The translations under genes and the position numbers were made by a program. The notes under the pieces are model-generated. The model saw only the letters and a list, made by a program, of their open reading frames with translations. It was not told the origin of the DNA and ran no database searches. A stretch of 31,301 bases of DNA from positions 1-31,301 of the forward strand of contig JAPUIP010000871.1 of NCBI GenBank assembly GCA_027296925.1. Reading direction: 5' to 3'. Positions 1 through 7,094 of the stretch are shown one piece after another. The DNA comes from Candidatus Poribacteria bacterium. GTDB taxonomy: Bacteria > Poribacteria > WGA-4E > PCPOR2b. Position 1 is the stretch's first letter. Every line of letters begins with the position of its first letter.

Positions 1-135
1 AACGCTTGGTGTGAGTTTTTCAAAAGGCTGTAGGGGCGGTGCTTGCTGCGCCCGTTGCCCGTCGTTCACAACCTATCAGGGCGGAGCAAGCACCGCCCCT
101 ACGAAATCGGTGCATCTGAATTCACACCAAGCGTT
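1..135. mobile_element. MITE-like palindromic repeat element
   Basis: The first 14 bases (AACGCTTGGTGTGA) are the exact reverse complement of bases 122-135, so the element has terminal inverted repeats. Inside, bases 30-47 are the exact reverse complement of bases 85-102 (GTAGGGGCGGTGCTTGCT and its complement), and the pairing continues imperfectly inward. There is no coding capacity. Nested inverted repeats, small size and a related copy at 4485-4508 suggest a non-autonomous mobile or REP-like repeat. The left end coincides with the window edge, so the element could be longer and target-site duplications cannot be judged. It lies directly upstream of the STAS/cyclase operon and could act as a transcription barrier or carry a promoter; neither is shown. 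Confidence 0.7.
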
Positions 136-179
136 TAACAGGGGCACTGTCCAAAAATGACAAAGAGGAGTTTTCGACG

Positions 180-524
180 ATGGAAATCAAACACGACGAT
201 TATACCGTGACCTACAATCCAGAAACGGCGACAATTACCTGCTCCGGGTCGTTTCGACTCCGGGGGATTGCTGAATATGCCTCAATCACGGATTTATTCA
301 ATCAAGCCGCCGATACCAAACCGGACACTCTTACCCTCGATGTCCGCGGACTCCAATTTCTCAATAGCTCTGGGATTAATATGCTCTCAAAATTCGTCAT
401 TCAGGTGCGCAAGCATAACGCGAGTCAGATGGTGATAACGGGTAGCCGTCGAATCCCCTGGCAGACGAAAACCCTGAAGAATTTCCAACGACTGTTGCCG
501 GCGTTACAACTGGAGCTTGAATAA
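180..524 (+). CDS. STAS-like regulator (Slr1659 family), copy 1
   Basis: A 114-residue protein. Its second half has the STAS / anti-sigma-factor-antagonist core: a beta strand (TLDVRGLQFL), then NSSGINML, the position where anti-anti-sigma factors carry the regulatory Ser/Thr. The C-terminal pattern IPWQTKTLKNFQRL...LQLELE recalls the cyanobacterial Slr1659-type regulators from memory. These are small cytoplasmic partner-switching proteins, probably controlled by phosphorylation of the SSG serine and acting on a kinase or phosphatase not present here. The ATG follows a good ribosome binding site (AAAGAGGAG, 162-170). It is the first gene of an operon with a paralogue and a cyclase. Family assignment is firm at the fold level; the partner is unknown. 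Confidence 0.8.
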   Translation: MEIKHDDYTVTYNPETATITCSGSFRLRGIAEYASITDLFNQAADTKPDTLTLDVRGLQFLNSSGINMLSKFVIQVRKHNASQMVITGSRRIPWQTKTLKNFQRLLPALQLELE

Positions 525-537
525 GGAGTCATCAGCC

Positions 538-879
538 ATGCACATTCAAACCGAAAACTATTATGTGACTTACGACTCACAGACCGAAACGATTACCGTC
601 TCCGGGTCGTTCCGGTTGCATACCCCGGACTATAACGCGATTGTGTCCCAGATGAACCAAGCCGCTGACACCGCCGAGAATACGCTGACCCTCGATATCC
701 GCCGGCTGAGATTTCTCAACAGTTCCGGAATCAATATGTTCTATAAATTCGTCCGGCATGTTCGCCATTGCCCTGTCAACCAACTCGTGGTTCTAGGCAG
801 CAATCAGGTGCCCTGGCAGCAGAAAACCTTAAAGAATTTCGAGAAGCTGTGGCCGGGGCTACAACTGGAGCTTGAATGA
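538..879 (+). CDS. STAS-like regulator (Slr1659 family), copy 2
   Basis: A 113-residue tandem paralogue of the preceding gene, with matching blocks throughout: YYVTYDSQTETITVSGSFRL, NSSGINMFYKFV, VPWQQKTLKNFEKL and the same C-terminus LQLELE. An in-frame TTG at 517 would add seven residues, but the ATG at 538 has AAGGAG (522-527) at proper spacing and aligns with the start of copy 1, so 538 is chosen. It begins 13 nt after copy 1 stops, and its TGA overlaps the ATG of the cyclase gene (ATGA), pointing to translational coupling. The two copies have diverged clearly, so they probably have distinct partners or phosphorylation states rather than being a recent duplication. Confidence 0.8.
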   Translation: MHIQTENYYVTYDSQTETITVSGSFRLHTPDYNAIVSQMNQAADTAENTLTLDIRRLRFLNSSGINMFYKFVRHVRHCPVNQLVVLGSNQVPWQQKTLKNFEKLWPGLQLELE

Positions 880-2405
880 TGCCGGAAGTCCAACGGCAAA
901 CAAAACCTTCCAGGAACGAACTGCTGACGGAATTGGCGCAATTGCGTCGGGAAGTGGCGCAGTTGCGTGAGGAAAACACGGACCTGGAAACGATGCTTCA
1001 GACGATGACCGACCACTCGGATACGGTCCAAGAAGAACTCTATGAAGAAAAAGAAGATCTGGAAGTGGTGCTGGATATAACGACTGAGCACTCCGATGAG
1101 GTGGAAGAAGAGCTGCAAATCAAGGCTGAAGACGCCTTGCGTGAGAGCGAAAGACGGCTCCGGTTAATCGTCGAGGCGACGCCGGTGCCGGTGATCATCA
1201 GCCGGCTGGCAGACGACGAGATTCTCTATGCGAATCATATGGCGGGTCCACTGGTCGGTCTGCCAACCGAGACGTTGCTCGGACGGAAAGTGATCCATTT
1301 CTTTCACGAGCCCGCAGACCGCCAATCGTTGTTGAACGCTCTGACGCGGGAAGGGGAGGTCAACAACGCCGAATTACAAATCAAGAAATCGGATGACACG
1401 CCCTTATGGGTTGAAGTGTCTTTGCGTTGCTTGATCTTCAACGATGAACCCAGTCTGCTCAGTGCCTTTCACGACATCACCGAACGCAAACGGGCATCAG
1501 AAGCGTTGCAGCAAGCGGTAGACAATCTCACTCAGATGAACGTGGCGGCAAGACGCTTTGTCCCCAGCGAATTCCTGAAATTCTTCCAGAAGCAAAGCAT
1601 CGTCGATCTCCAACTCGGGGATCAGGTCAGTCAAGAGATGACCATCATGTTTTCCGACATTCGCGACTTCACAACCCTTTCCGAAACGATGACCCCCCAG
1701 GAGAATTTCAATTTTGTCAATGCTTATCTCAAGTGGGTGAGCCCCGTGATTCGAGAACACCGGGGCTTCATTATCCGGTACATGGGGGATGGCATGATGG
1801 CGGTATTTCCCACTGGCGCCGATGATGCCATCCGAGCGGGAATTGAAAAACTCAAAAGTGTCGCCGCGTTTAATCAGCGCCGAAGAAAGCAGGGTGAGCC
1901 CCCCATACGGATCGGGTTGGGGATGGATACCGGGGAGATGATGGTGGGCGTGATTGGGGAAGCGAGCCGAATGCAGCCCGATGCGTTCTCGGATCATATC
2001 AACCTGGCTGCCCGTCTCGAAAGTCTGACCAAGTTCTACCACGTTTCCTTCATCATCAGTGCCGATATGTATCACCGTTTAGTCGACCCGGGCCAATACC
2101 ACATCCGTTTTCTGGATAAGGTCCAGGTCCACGGCAGAACAGAGCCCGTTGACTTGTATGAGGTATTCGACGCGGATGCCTCCGACGTGCAGGCGCTGAA
2201 ACAGGAAACACAGACCGATCTGGTTGAAGCCCAGCGGCTGTATTACGCCAAACAGTTTGCCGCGGCACAGGCACAACTTTTCAACATATTACACCGTAAC
2301 CCGCATGATAAAGTGGCCTGGCACTATTTGACACGGGCGACCCAGTTGTTGGACGATGAGGTATCGGAAAACTGGACCGGTGTGACGGTCATGACGGAAA
2401 AATAG
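876..2405 (+). CDS. PAS-linked class III adenylate/guanylate cyclase
   Basis: A 509-residue cytoplasmic signalling protein. Residues about 10-95 form an acidic coiled coil, about 90-205 a PAS domain (ending FHDITERKRASEA), about 245-435 a class III nucleotidyl cyclase domain, and about 445-490 a TPR-like helical tail. Catalytic residues are visible: metal-binding Asp261 (FSDIRDFTT) and Asp305 (YMGDGMMAVFP), and Asn376/Arg380 in SDHINLAARLE. Asp373 fits the adenine-specifying position. The usual purine-binding lysine three to four residues before the GD is Arg301 here, so ATP preference is likely but not certain. The product would be cAMP, or less likely cGMP. The start overlaps the stop of the STAS gene by ATGA. 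A second in-frame ATG at 879 is an alternative start. Confidence 0.88.
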   Translation: MMPEVQRQTKPSRNELLTELAQLRREVAQLREENTDLETMLQTMTDHSDTVQEELYEEKEDLEVVLDITTEHSDEVEEELQIKAEDALRESERRLRLIVEATPVPVIISRLADDEILYANHMAGPLVGLPTETLLGRKVIHFFHEPADRQSLLNALTREGEVNNAELQIKKSDDTPLWVEVSLRCLIFNDEPSLLSAFHDITERKRASEALQQAVDNLTQMNVAARRFVPSEFLKFFQKQSIVDLQLGDQVSQEMTIMFSDIRDFTTLSETMTPQENFNFVNAYLKWVSPVIREHRGFIIRYMGDGMMAVFPTGADDAIRAGIEKLKSVAAFNQRRRKQGEPPIRIGLGMDTGEMMVGVIGEASRMQPDAFSDHINLAARLESLTKFYHVSFIISADMYHRLVDPGQYHIRFLDKVQVHGRTEPVDLYEVFDADASDVQALKQETQTDLVEAQRLYYAKQFAAAQAQLFNILHRNPHDKVAWHYLTRATQLLDDEVSENWTGVTVMTEK

Positions 2406-2495
2406 CGCGAGGCCCTTTTGCTTAACACCTAAATAATAGCGAAGCAAGGTTGTGTTGATGACGTTGCAGGACTCCAGACCTCTGGGTTCATCAAC

Positions 2496-2524
2496 TTGAC
2501 ATGCGGCTCAAAGGGCTGTATAAT
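2496..2524 (+). promoter_or_regulatory. Consensus sigma-70 promoter
   Basis: TTGACA at 2496-2501 and TATAAT at 2519-2524, separated by exactly 17 bases: a perfect match to the housekeeping consensus. It lies 45-70 bases upstream of the DUF433-like gene and would drive that gene and nadD-yacG-yqeK. The rest of the 163-bp gap from 2406 shows no gene or clear terminator. Confidence 0.85.
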
Positions 2525-2568
2525 TCAAGTCGAAGGCTGTCACAGATCTTTACTTTACGCACCAGGAA

Positions 2569-3009
2569 GTGATGACGGAAATGTCCATTCAGTATGAAAC
2601 GCATCAACAACTTCGTGATGTGCTTGAAACCGCAGTCTACCGTCTAAAGGAAGCATATCAAATTAAAACAGATGTAGTTCCACAACTGGTTGAGGAACTC
2701 TCTCAAGCGTTGTTCAACGCGGGAACTCAAAGCCAGAATGTAAGCGAGTCCCAAAATCATTACCGATATCTAGAGCCAAAGCCCTACAAAAAAACGAAAC
2801 AGCTTGGGATTAAGGGGCGGAATATGACCGTCTGGAATCTGGTTGCGACAATGCGCACAGAAGAATTCAGTATCAAAGAAACGGCGGAAGGTTTCCGGCT
2901 TCCTGCCGAGGTGGTTATTGAGGCATTAGATTACTACTACAAAAACAGGTCGATGATCGAGACAGAAAATGAACAGATTGGTCGTGAACTGGGATTGATC
3001 AAGGATTGA
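2569..3009 (+). CDS. DUF433-like small protein at head of nadD operon
   Basis: A 146-residue protein of unknown function. The C-terminal half (about residues 84-140: MTVWNLVATMRTEEFSIKET, then a segment ending ALDYYYKNRSMIETE) resembles the DUF433/COG2442 winged-helix domain found in VapB-like antitoxins and stand-alone small regulators. The N-terminal half is polar and unrecognised. The translation begins GTG-ATG-ACG-GAA-ATG; AGGAA (2564-2568) lies 12 bases before the ATG at 2581 and close to the other two candidates, so the exact start among 2569, 2572 and 2581 is open. No toxin gene is adjacent: the next gene is nadD, four bases downstream. It may be a DNA-binding regulator rather than half of a toxin-antitoxin pair. 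Confidence 0.65.
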   Translation: MMTEMSIQYETHQQLRDVLETAVYRLKEAYQIKTDVVPQLVEELSQALFNAGTQSQNVSESQNHYRYLEPKPYKKTKQLGIKGRNMTVWNLVATMRTEEFSIKETAEGFRLPAEVVIEALDYYYKNRSMIETENEQIGRELGLIKD

Positions 3010-3013
3010 GATT

Positions 3014-3601
3014 GTGAGGATGAAAATTGGCATCATGGGCGGAACTTTCAACCCCATCCACTATGCCCACCTGCTGAGTGCTGAACAGGTGCGCGACGGC
3101 TTAAGTTATGATAAGATCCTTTTCATCCCTTCCGCTCGACCGCCCCATAAAGATTTGAGGGACATCATCCATCCGGAACATCGTTATCAGATGACCTGCC
3201 TGGCCACGGCAGACAATCCCTATTTCGAGGTGTCGCGGATTGAGTTGGATCGGGTGGGACCATCTTATGCCATTCAGACCTTCAAAGAATTGCAAGCCTT
3301 CTATGGCGAGGGATGCGAACTTGCGTGGATTATGGGCGCGGATTCGCTGATCGACTTCAAGATCTGGAAGGATTTTGATGAACTCCTGGACATCTGTCAC
3401 TTCATCGCCACGACCCGCCCGAACTACCGTTTTGACGAAGTGCCGCCCGAGCTTCGCAATCGCATCCAGTTTTTTTCAATTACGGCGTTTGATATTTCTG
3501 CGACGGAGATTCGCGAACGTATCCGAGCCGGGCGTTCCATTCGATACATCGTACCGAACGCCGTTGCAGCGTACATCGAACGTCATCAACTCTACAGGTA
3601 G
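3014..3601 (+). CDS. nadD: Nicotinate-nucleotide adenylyltransferase
   Basis: A 195-residue cytoplasmic enzyme that joins nicotinate mononucleotide and ATP to give deamido-NAD, the penultimate step of NAD synthesis. It has the nucleotidyltransferase N-terminus GIMGGTFNPIHYAHL (the HxxH-type ATP site), the PPHK segment, GADSLIDFKIWKDFDEL in the middle, and the C-terminal ISATEIRERIR motif followed by a short YIERHQLY tail, all typical of NadD and at the usual length. The start is either GTG at 3014, which has AAGGA (3001-3005) at good spacing, or ATG at 3020. It lies in the cluster nadD-yacG-yqeK-rsfS; nadD, yqeK and rsfS are neighbours in many bacteria. Confidence 0.95.
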   Translation: MRMKIGIMGGTFNPIHYAHLLSAEQVRDGLSYDKILFIPSARPPHKDLRDIIHPEHRYQMTCLATADNPYFEVSRIELDRVGPSYAIQTFKELQAFYGEGCELAWIMGADSLIDFKIWKDFDELLDICHFIATTRPNYRFDEVPPELRNRIQFFSITAFDISATEIRERIRAGRSIRYIVPNAVAAYIERHQLYR

Positions 3602-3612
3602 GTGATTGCACC

Positions 3613-3870
3613 TTGAAACACACATGCAGCATCTGTGGAAAAGCATACGAGTTTGATTATAAACCGGGAGGGAAACTTCCGCCAAACTTCCCGTTCTGTA
3701 GCCCGCGCTGCAAGGCGATCGATCTGGGGAAATGGTTCAACGAGGAGTACAGGATTAGTATGCCACTCCCCAATGTCCAGTTGATGGACGATCAGGAGAA
3801 AGAAGCGCTTGCGCAACTTCTGCTTGATGCGGGAGAGGTTGACGAGATTATCGATGAAGAAGACGAATAA
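3613..3870 (+). CDS. yacG: DNA gyrase inhibitor YacG family zinc protein
   Basis: An 85-residue protein with a Cys4 zinc ribbon: Cys5 and Cys8 (CSICG) and a second pair in FCSPRCKAIDLGKWF. This arrangement and the motif RCKAIDLGKW define the YacG family, whose E. coli member binds GyrB and inhibits DNA gyrase. The C-terminal third is strongly acidic (EIIDEEDE). The start is TTG, because the zinc motif begins at once and no upstream ATG exists; AGGTGA at 3600-3605 is the probable ribosome binding site. Its TAA overlaps the ATG of yqeK by one base, so the two are probably coupled. Confidence 0.88.
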   Translation: MKHTCSICGKAYEFDYKPGGKLPPNFPFCSPRCKAIDLGKWFNEEYRISMPLPNVQLMDDQEKEALAQLLLDAGEVDEIIDEEDE

Positions 3871-4511
3871 TGGCCACGTCCAAAAAAACTGACCTGCTTG
3901 CACAACCGAAAGCTGTTGAGATCGAACAATATCTCAGATCCAGGCTAAAGCCCTATCGGTATGCGCATGTCCTCTCTGTTCAGGATGTCGCCATCGACCT
4001 GGCGGAAAGATATAAAGCGAATTCACAGAAAATCAACCTCGCGGCGCTCTTACACGACTGCGCCAAATGGATGAGCGATTTGGAATTGTATGAAGCGGCG
4101 GCAAGTTATGGGATTCAACTGGATGAATTTGAGCGGCAGAATCCATCACTTTTGCATGCGATTGTCAGCGCGGCGCTTGCGGCTGCGCACTTTGACGTGA
4201 GTGACCCCGAGATTCTCAGTGCCATCCGCGTGCATACGGCCGGAAGCGGTGCCATGACACTCACGGATAAGATTCTGTATGTCGCCGATTTTTCTGAACC
4301 GAAACGTCTCCATGCAGAGTCGGATCTCGTGCGCGAAGTTGCCTATCAAGATCTGACACGCGCGGTGTTTGAAACTAGCCGTTACAAAATCGCACACCTT
4401 CTGACCAAAGGCGTCGTCATCCACCCCAATACAATCGCTGCCTATAACAGTACGCTCCGAGAAATCAACGAATCCACAGCCCATGCAGGGGCGCCGCTTG
4501 CTGCGTCCTAA
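3870..4511 (+). CDS. yqeK: YqeK-type HD-domain Ap4A hydrolase
   Basis: A 213-residue HD-superfamily phosphohydrolase. The metal ligands fit the YqeK pattern: His33 (RYAHVLSV), His62-Asp63 (LLHDCAKW), His96, His122 (RVHTAG) and Asp140 (YVADFSEPKR). Family members hydrolyse diadenosine tetraphosphate symmetrically to two ADP. The start overlaps yacG by one base. The last eight residues (AGAPLAAS) and the stop are encoded by a copy of the dispersed repeat seen at position 30, so the natural C-terminus has been replaced or extended by repeat sequence; the catalytic core is untouched. Confidence 0.92.
   Translation: MATSKKTDLLAQPKAVEIEQYLRSRLKPYRYAHVLSVQDVAIDLAERYKANSQKINLAALLHDCAKWMSDLELYEAAASYGIQLDEFERQNPSLLHAIVSAALAAAHFDVSDPEILSAIRVHTAGSGAMTLTDKILYVADFSEPKRLHAESDLVREVAYQDLTRAVFETSRYKIAHLLTKGVVIHPNTIAAYNSTLREINESTAHAGAPLAAS
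4485..4508. repeat. Dispersed repeat copy inside the 3' end of yqeK
   Basis: These 24 bases match bases 30-53 of the MITE-like element at 20 of 24 positions, including the blocks AGGGGCG and GCTTGCTGCG. The copy is read through as coding sequence and supplies the C-terminal residues of YqeK just before its TAA at 4509-4511. The second arm of the palindrome is not evident downstream, so this is a partial or eroded copy. Confidence 0.55.
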
Positions 4512-4593
4512 TGCGCCGCCGTGATAAATCGGGATTTCGCTGCGCTCAACTTGGCGTGACCGCAGAGAAATGAAATGCCCGTCATGGAATCCC

Positions 4594-4620
4594 GCCTGTG
4601 CCGCCTGTGCTGCCTGTGCC
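4594..4620. repeat. 9-bp tandem repeat, three copies
   Basis: GCCTGTGCC, GCCTGTGCT, GCCTGTGCC run head to tail in the non-coding leader of rsfS. One base differs in the middle copy. The array ends one base before the 12-bp array. Confidence 0.8.
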
Positions 4621-4621
4621 G

Positions 4622-4669
4622 AGCTTCGAGGTAAGCTTCGAAGTAAGCTTCGAGGTAAGCTTCGAGGGA
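4622..4669. repeat. 12-bp tandem repeat, four copies
   Basis: Four head-to-tail copies of AGCTTCGAGGTA, with single changes in copy 2 (AGCTTCGAAGTA) and copy 4 (AGCTTCGAGGGA). Each unit contains AGCTTCGA, a near-palindrome. The array is intergenic and multiple of three in period, but no plausible gene reads it on either strand. Confidence 0.85.
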
Positions 4670-4772
4670 GGGTACTTGTCCCTCCAAGGCTCGGGATAAA
4701 TTACCCGACTGAGGAGCTTGCCCTCGGCTGAGAGGGTATCCTGTAAGGGCATCCATAATCAGGAGGAACAAC

Positions 4773-5237
4773 TTGGCAGAAAACACACTTGAGACAATAC
4801 GAGCCGCTGCTACGGCCGCTCTGAACAGACGGGCTCGCAATGCCGTTATTCTCGATTTGAGAGAGTTCGCCTCTTTTACAAAATTCTTTGTTATCTGCAG
4901 TGGCATCTCAGATACTCAGATCGAGGGTATATCAGAGGCAATTTTGGAAGAACTGGAAGAAAACTGGAATGAGCGCCCCTGGCACCGAGAAGGCGGCCGT
5001 AATGCAGATTGGATCTTGCTAGACTACGTTGACTTTGTGGTACATGTCTTTCTGGACGAGAAACGAGACTACTACAATCTTGAGCGGCTTTGGGCGGATG
5101 CCCCCCAAATCGAGGTGCCCGATGTGGAAGCCAGCGCTGAATATAGCGAAGACGATGAAGAATTTGATGAACTTGAAGACTATCCGTTTGACGAAGAAAC
5201 TTCCTTTCCTTCCGATTCCGGTGACAACAGGAGATGA
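4773..5237 (+). CDS. rsfS: Ribosomal silencing factor RsfS
   Basis: A 154-residue protein of the Iojap/RsfS (DUF143) family. It binds ribosomal protein uL14 on the 50S subunit and blocks subunit joining when nutrients are scarce. Recognisable segments are VILDLREFASFTKFFVICSG, SDTQIEGISEAI, and WILLDYVDFVVHVF followed by YYNLERLW. The family core ends at about residue 112; the remaining 40 residues are a very acidic tail (SEDDEEFDELEDYPFDEE) that is longer than usual. The start is TTG, six bases after AGGAGG. The TGA overlaps an ATG of argS (ATGA), so the two genes are likely coupled. Confidence 0.93.
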   Translation: MAENTLETIRAAATAALNRRARNAVILDLREFASFTKFFVICSGISDTQIEGISEAILEELEENWNERPWHREGGRNADWILLDYVDFVVHVFLDEKRDYYNLERLWADAPQIEVPDVEASAEYSEDDEEFDELEDYPFDEETSFPSDSGDNRR

Positions 5238-5239
5238 TG

Positions 5240-7006
5240 ATGTCTATCGTCCGTATCAAGGCTGAAACTTTAACCGCCGTCGAAGCCGCCTGCGAGAACG
5301 TTTTTGGGCAGAAACCCGAAACGCTGAAATTGGGTTATCCGCCGAAGGTTGAGTTCGGTGATTTTGCGGTGGAGTGCTTTCCGCTGGCAAAGCAGTTTCG
5401 GCAAAATCCCGCCAAGATCGCCCAGGCGATTGCTGCGGAAATTCAGCCGAGCGAATCGATTCAGGGAGCGACAGCCGTTGGGCCCTATCTGAATTTTAAG
5501 ATCTACAACCGTGTGCTTTTTGGCGCGGTATCAGCGGAGATTATCAGAGAGGGGGCGGATTTCGGAAACTCGGATAGCGGCAGGTGCCAACGTGTCATGG
5601 TCGAGTATATGTCTCCAAACACGAACAAACCGTTGCATCTTGGGCATATTCGGAACGGCGTGTTAGGCATGGCGGTATCAAATCTACTGGAAGCCACAGG
5701 CCATACGGTGGTCAAAGCCAACCTTGTGAATGATCGCGGCGTTCATATCTGCAAATCGATGCTGGCTTGGTTGAAATGGGCGAACGGTGCAACACCGGAA
5801 TCTACGGGTACGAAAGGCGACCATTTTGTTGGGGATTGGTATGTCCGTTATGCCAAAGAAGCGGAGAAGGACCCAAGTCTGGAAGTCGAGAGCCAACAGA
5901 TGCTGCGCAAATGGGAGGACGGCGATCCGGAAACGCTCACACTGTGGAAGACCATGAACGAATGGGTTTATGATGGTTTTAGCGAAACCTATCAGAAGCT
6001 CGGCTTGGAATTCGACGTTTTCTACTACGAGTCCGATACTTATAAGCTGGGTAAGGATATTATCCAAACTGGGCTTGAGAAAGGCGTTTTCTTTCAGGAG
6101 GAAGATGGGGCGATTGTCGCCAATCTCCCGGTTGATGAGTTTGGCACCGACAAGGACGGCAGCCCCAAGAAAGTCACGGTGCTTCGGGGTGATGGAACCA
6201 GCGTTTACATCACGCAGGACTTGGGGACCGCGCAGATGAAGCTTGAAGAACATCAACTCGACCGATCGATCTACGTCGTCGCCTCTGAGCAGAACTATCA
6301 CTTTCAGTGCTTGTTCAAGCTACTCGATATGCTCGATTTTGATTGGGCCAGTGGGTGTTATCATCTTTCTTACGGCATGGTCAACCTGCCGGAGGGCAAG
6401 ATGAAGTCCCGCGAGGGGAGAGTGGTTGATGCGGATGACCTGATCGAGGAGATGCGTCAGCTTGCCGAAGACGAGATCCGGGGTCGCGATCCGGATGGTC
6501 AGCTATCAACGGCAGAGATCCAAAAACGGGCACTCACGATTGGGCTGGCGGCAATCAAATTTTATCTGCTGCGGGCTCGCCATGAACTCACCATTAACTT
6601 TGATCCAAAGGAATCGATTTCCTTCGATGGCTTCACAGGCCCTTACTGTCAGTACGCTTATGCGCGCTGTGCCAGCATCCTGCGCAACGCTCAGAACCAA
6701 GATCTCGCGTCGGTCGAACCGGATTTCTCGCTTCTCGGAAATGAAGAGGAGTTACAGCTTATTCGGGCGCTGATCCAGTTTCCTGAAGAATTGGCGGAAG
6801 CGGCTCAGGAGTTCACCCCCGCTCGTATCTGCAACCGTCTGTTCACAACTGCGCAGGCGTTGAATCAGTTCTATCACAAACACTCCGTGCTCTCCGCTGA
6901 AGATCCAGCGTTGGTGAAAGCACGGCTGGCATTGGTGCACGCTTCAGCGATCGTCATCAAAAAAGCATTAGCGTTGATGGGGATTGAAACGCTTGAAGTG
7001 ATGTGA
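5240..7006 (+). CDS. argS: Arginyl-tRNA synthetase
   Basis: A class I aminoacyl-tRNA synthetase of about 588 residues that charges tRNA-Arg. It shows the N-terminal add-1 domain (about residues 1-90), the HIGH-type motif SPNTNKPLHLGHIRNGVLG (HLGH near residue 135), the KMSK-type loop GKMKSREGRVVDADDLI, and a C-terminal DALR anticodon-binding domain opening with YCQYAYARCASILRN. The variant KMSK loop is common in ArgRS. Three consecutive ATG codons occur at 5234, 5237 and 5240; AGGAG (5229-5233) has the best spacing to 5240. It is the last gene of the nadD-rsfS-argS run. Confidence 0.96.
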   Translation: MSIVRIKAETLTAVEAACENVFGQKPETLKLGYPPKVEFGDFAVECFPLAKQFRQNPAKIAQAIAAEIQPSESIQGATAVGPYLNFKIYNRVLFGAVSAEIIREGADFGNSDSGRCQRVMVEYMSPNTNKPLHLGHIRNGVLGMAVSNLLEATGHTVVKANLVNDRGVHICKSMLAWLKWANGATPESTGTKGDHFVGDWYVRYAKEAEKDPSLEVESQQMLRKWEDGDPETLTLWKTMNEWVYDGFSETYQKLGLEFDVFYYESDTYKLGKDIIQTGLEKGVFFQEEDGAIVANLPVDEFGTDKDGSPKKVTVLRGDGTSVYITQDLGTAQMKLEEHQLDRSIYVVASEQNYHFQCLFKLLDMLDFDWASGCYHLSYGMVNLPEGKMKSREGRVVDADDLIEEMRQLAEDEIRGRDPDGQLSTAEIQKRALTIGLAAIKFYLLRARHELTINFDPKESISFDGFTGPYCQYAYARCASILRNAQNQDLASVEPDFSLLGNEEELQLIRALIQFPEELAEAAQEFTPARICNRLFTTAQALNQFYHKHSVLSAEDPALVKARLALVHASAIVIKKALALMGIETLEVM

Positions 7007-7094
7007 GTTGCAGATTTTTATCGTTCCTATACCTCGGTGTGAGAATACCGCCTCTGTAGGTTCTGTGCGAAAAGACCTGAGGAGATGAACGAAG

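Larger units (their letters stand above)
4512..4772 (+). promoter_or_regulatory. Hairpin-rich leader between yqeK and rsfS
   Basis: A 261-bp non-coding stretch. From 4594 it holds two tandem repeat arrays (listed separately), then three consecutive small hairpins: GGAGGG/CCCTCC at 4667-4685, TCGGG/CCCGA at 4691-4708 and CCCTC/GAGGG at 4721-4736. A strong ribosome binding site, AGGAGG (4761-4766), precedes the rsfS start. The serial hairpins could affect the mRNA, but no known riboswitch is recognised and no clear sigma-70 promoter is visible. Confidence 0.45.

Noticed and set aside
4711..4766. TPP riboswitch (a GGCTGAGA box before rsfS)
   Set aside because: The second conserved THI-box region is missing and the CTGAGA lies in a simple hairpin. 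Gene function also does not fit.
4508..4906. 132-codon minus-strand ORF over the tandem repeats
   Set aside because: It overlaps the rsfS coding region in antisense, and its regular LEAY pattern is just the 12-bp repeat translated.
7031..7060. Possible eroded end of the MITE-like element before the ATPase gene
   Set aside because: GGTGTGAG and CTGTAGG occur at similar spacing to positions 8-34, but the intervening sequence does not match and no inverted repeat remains.
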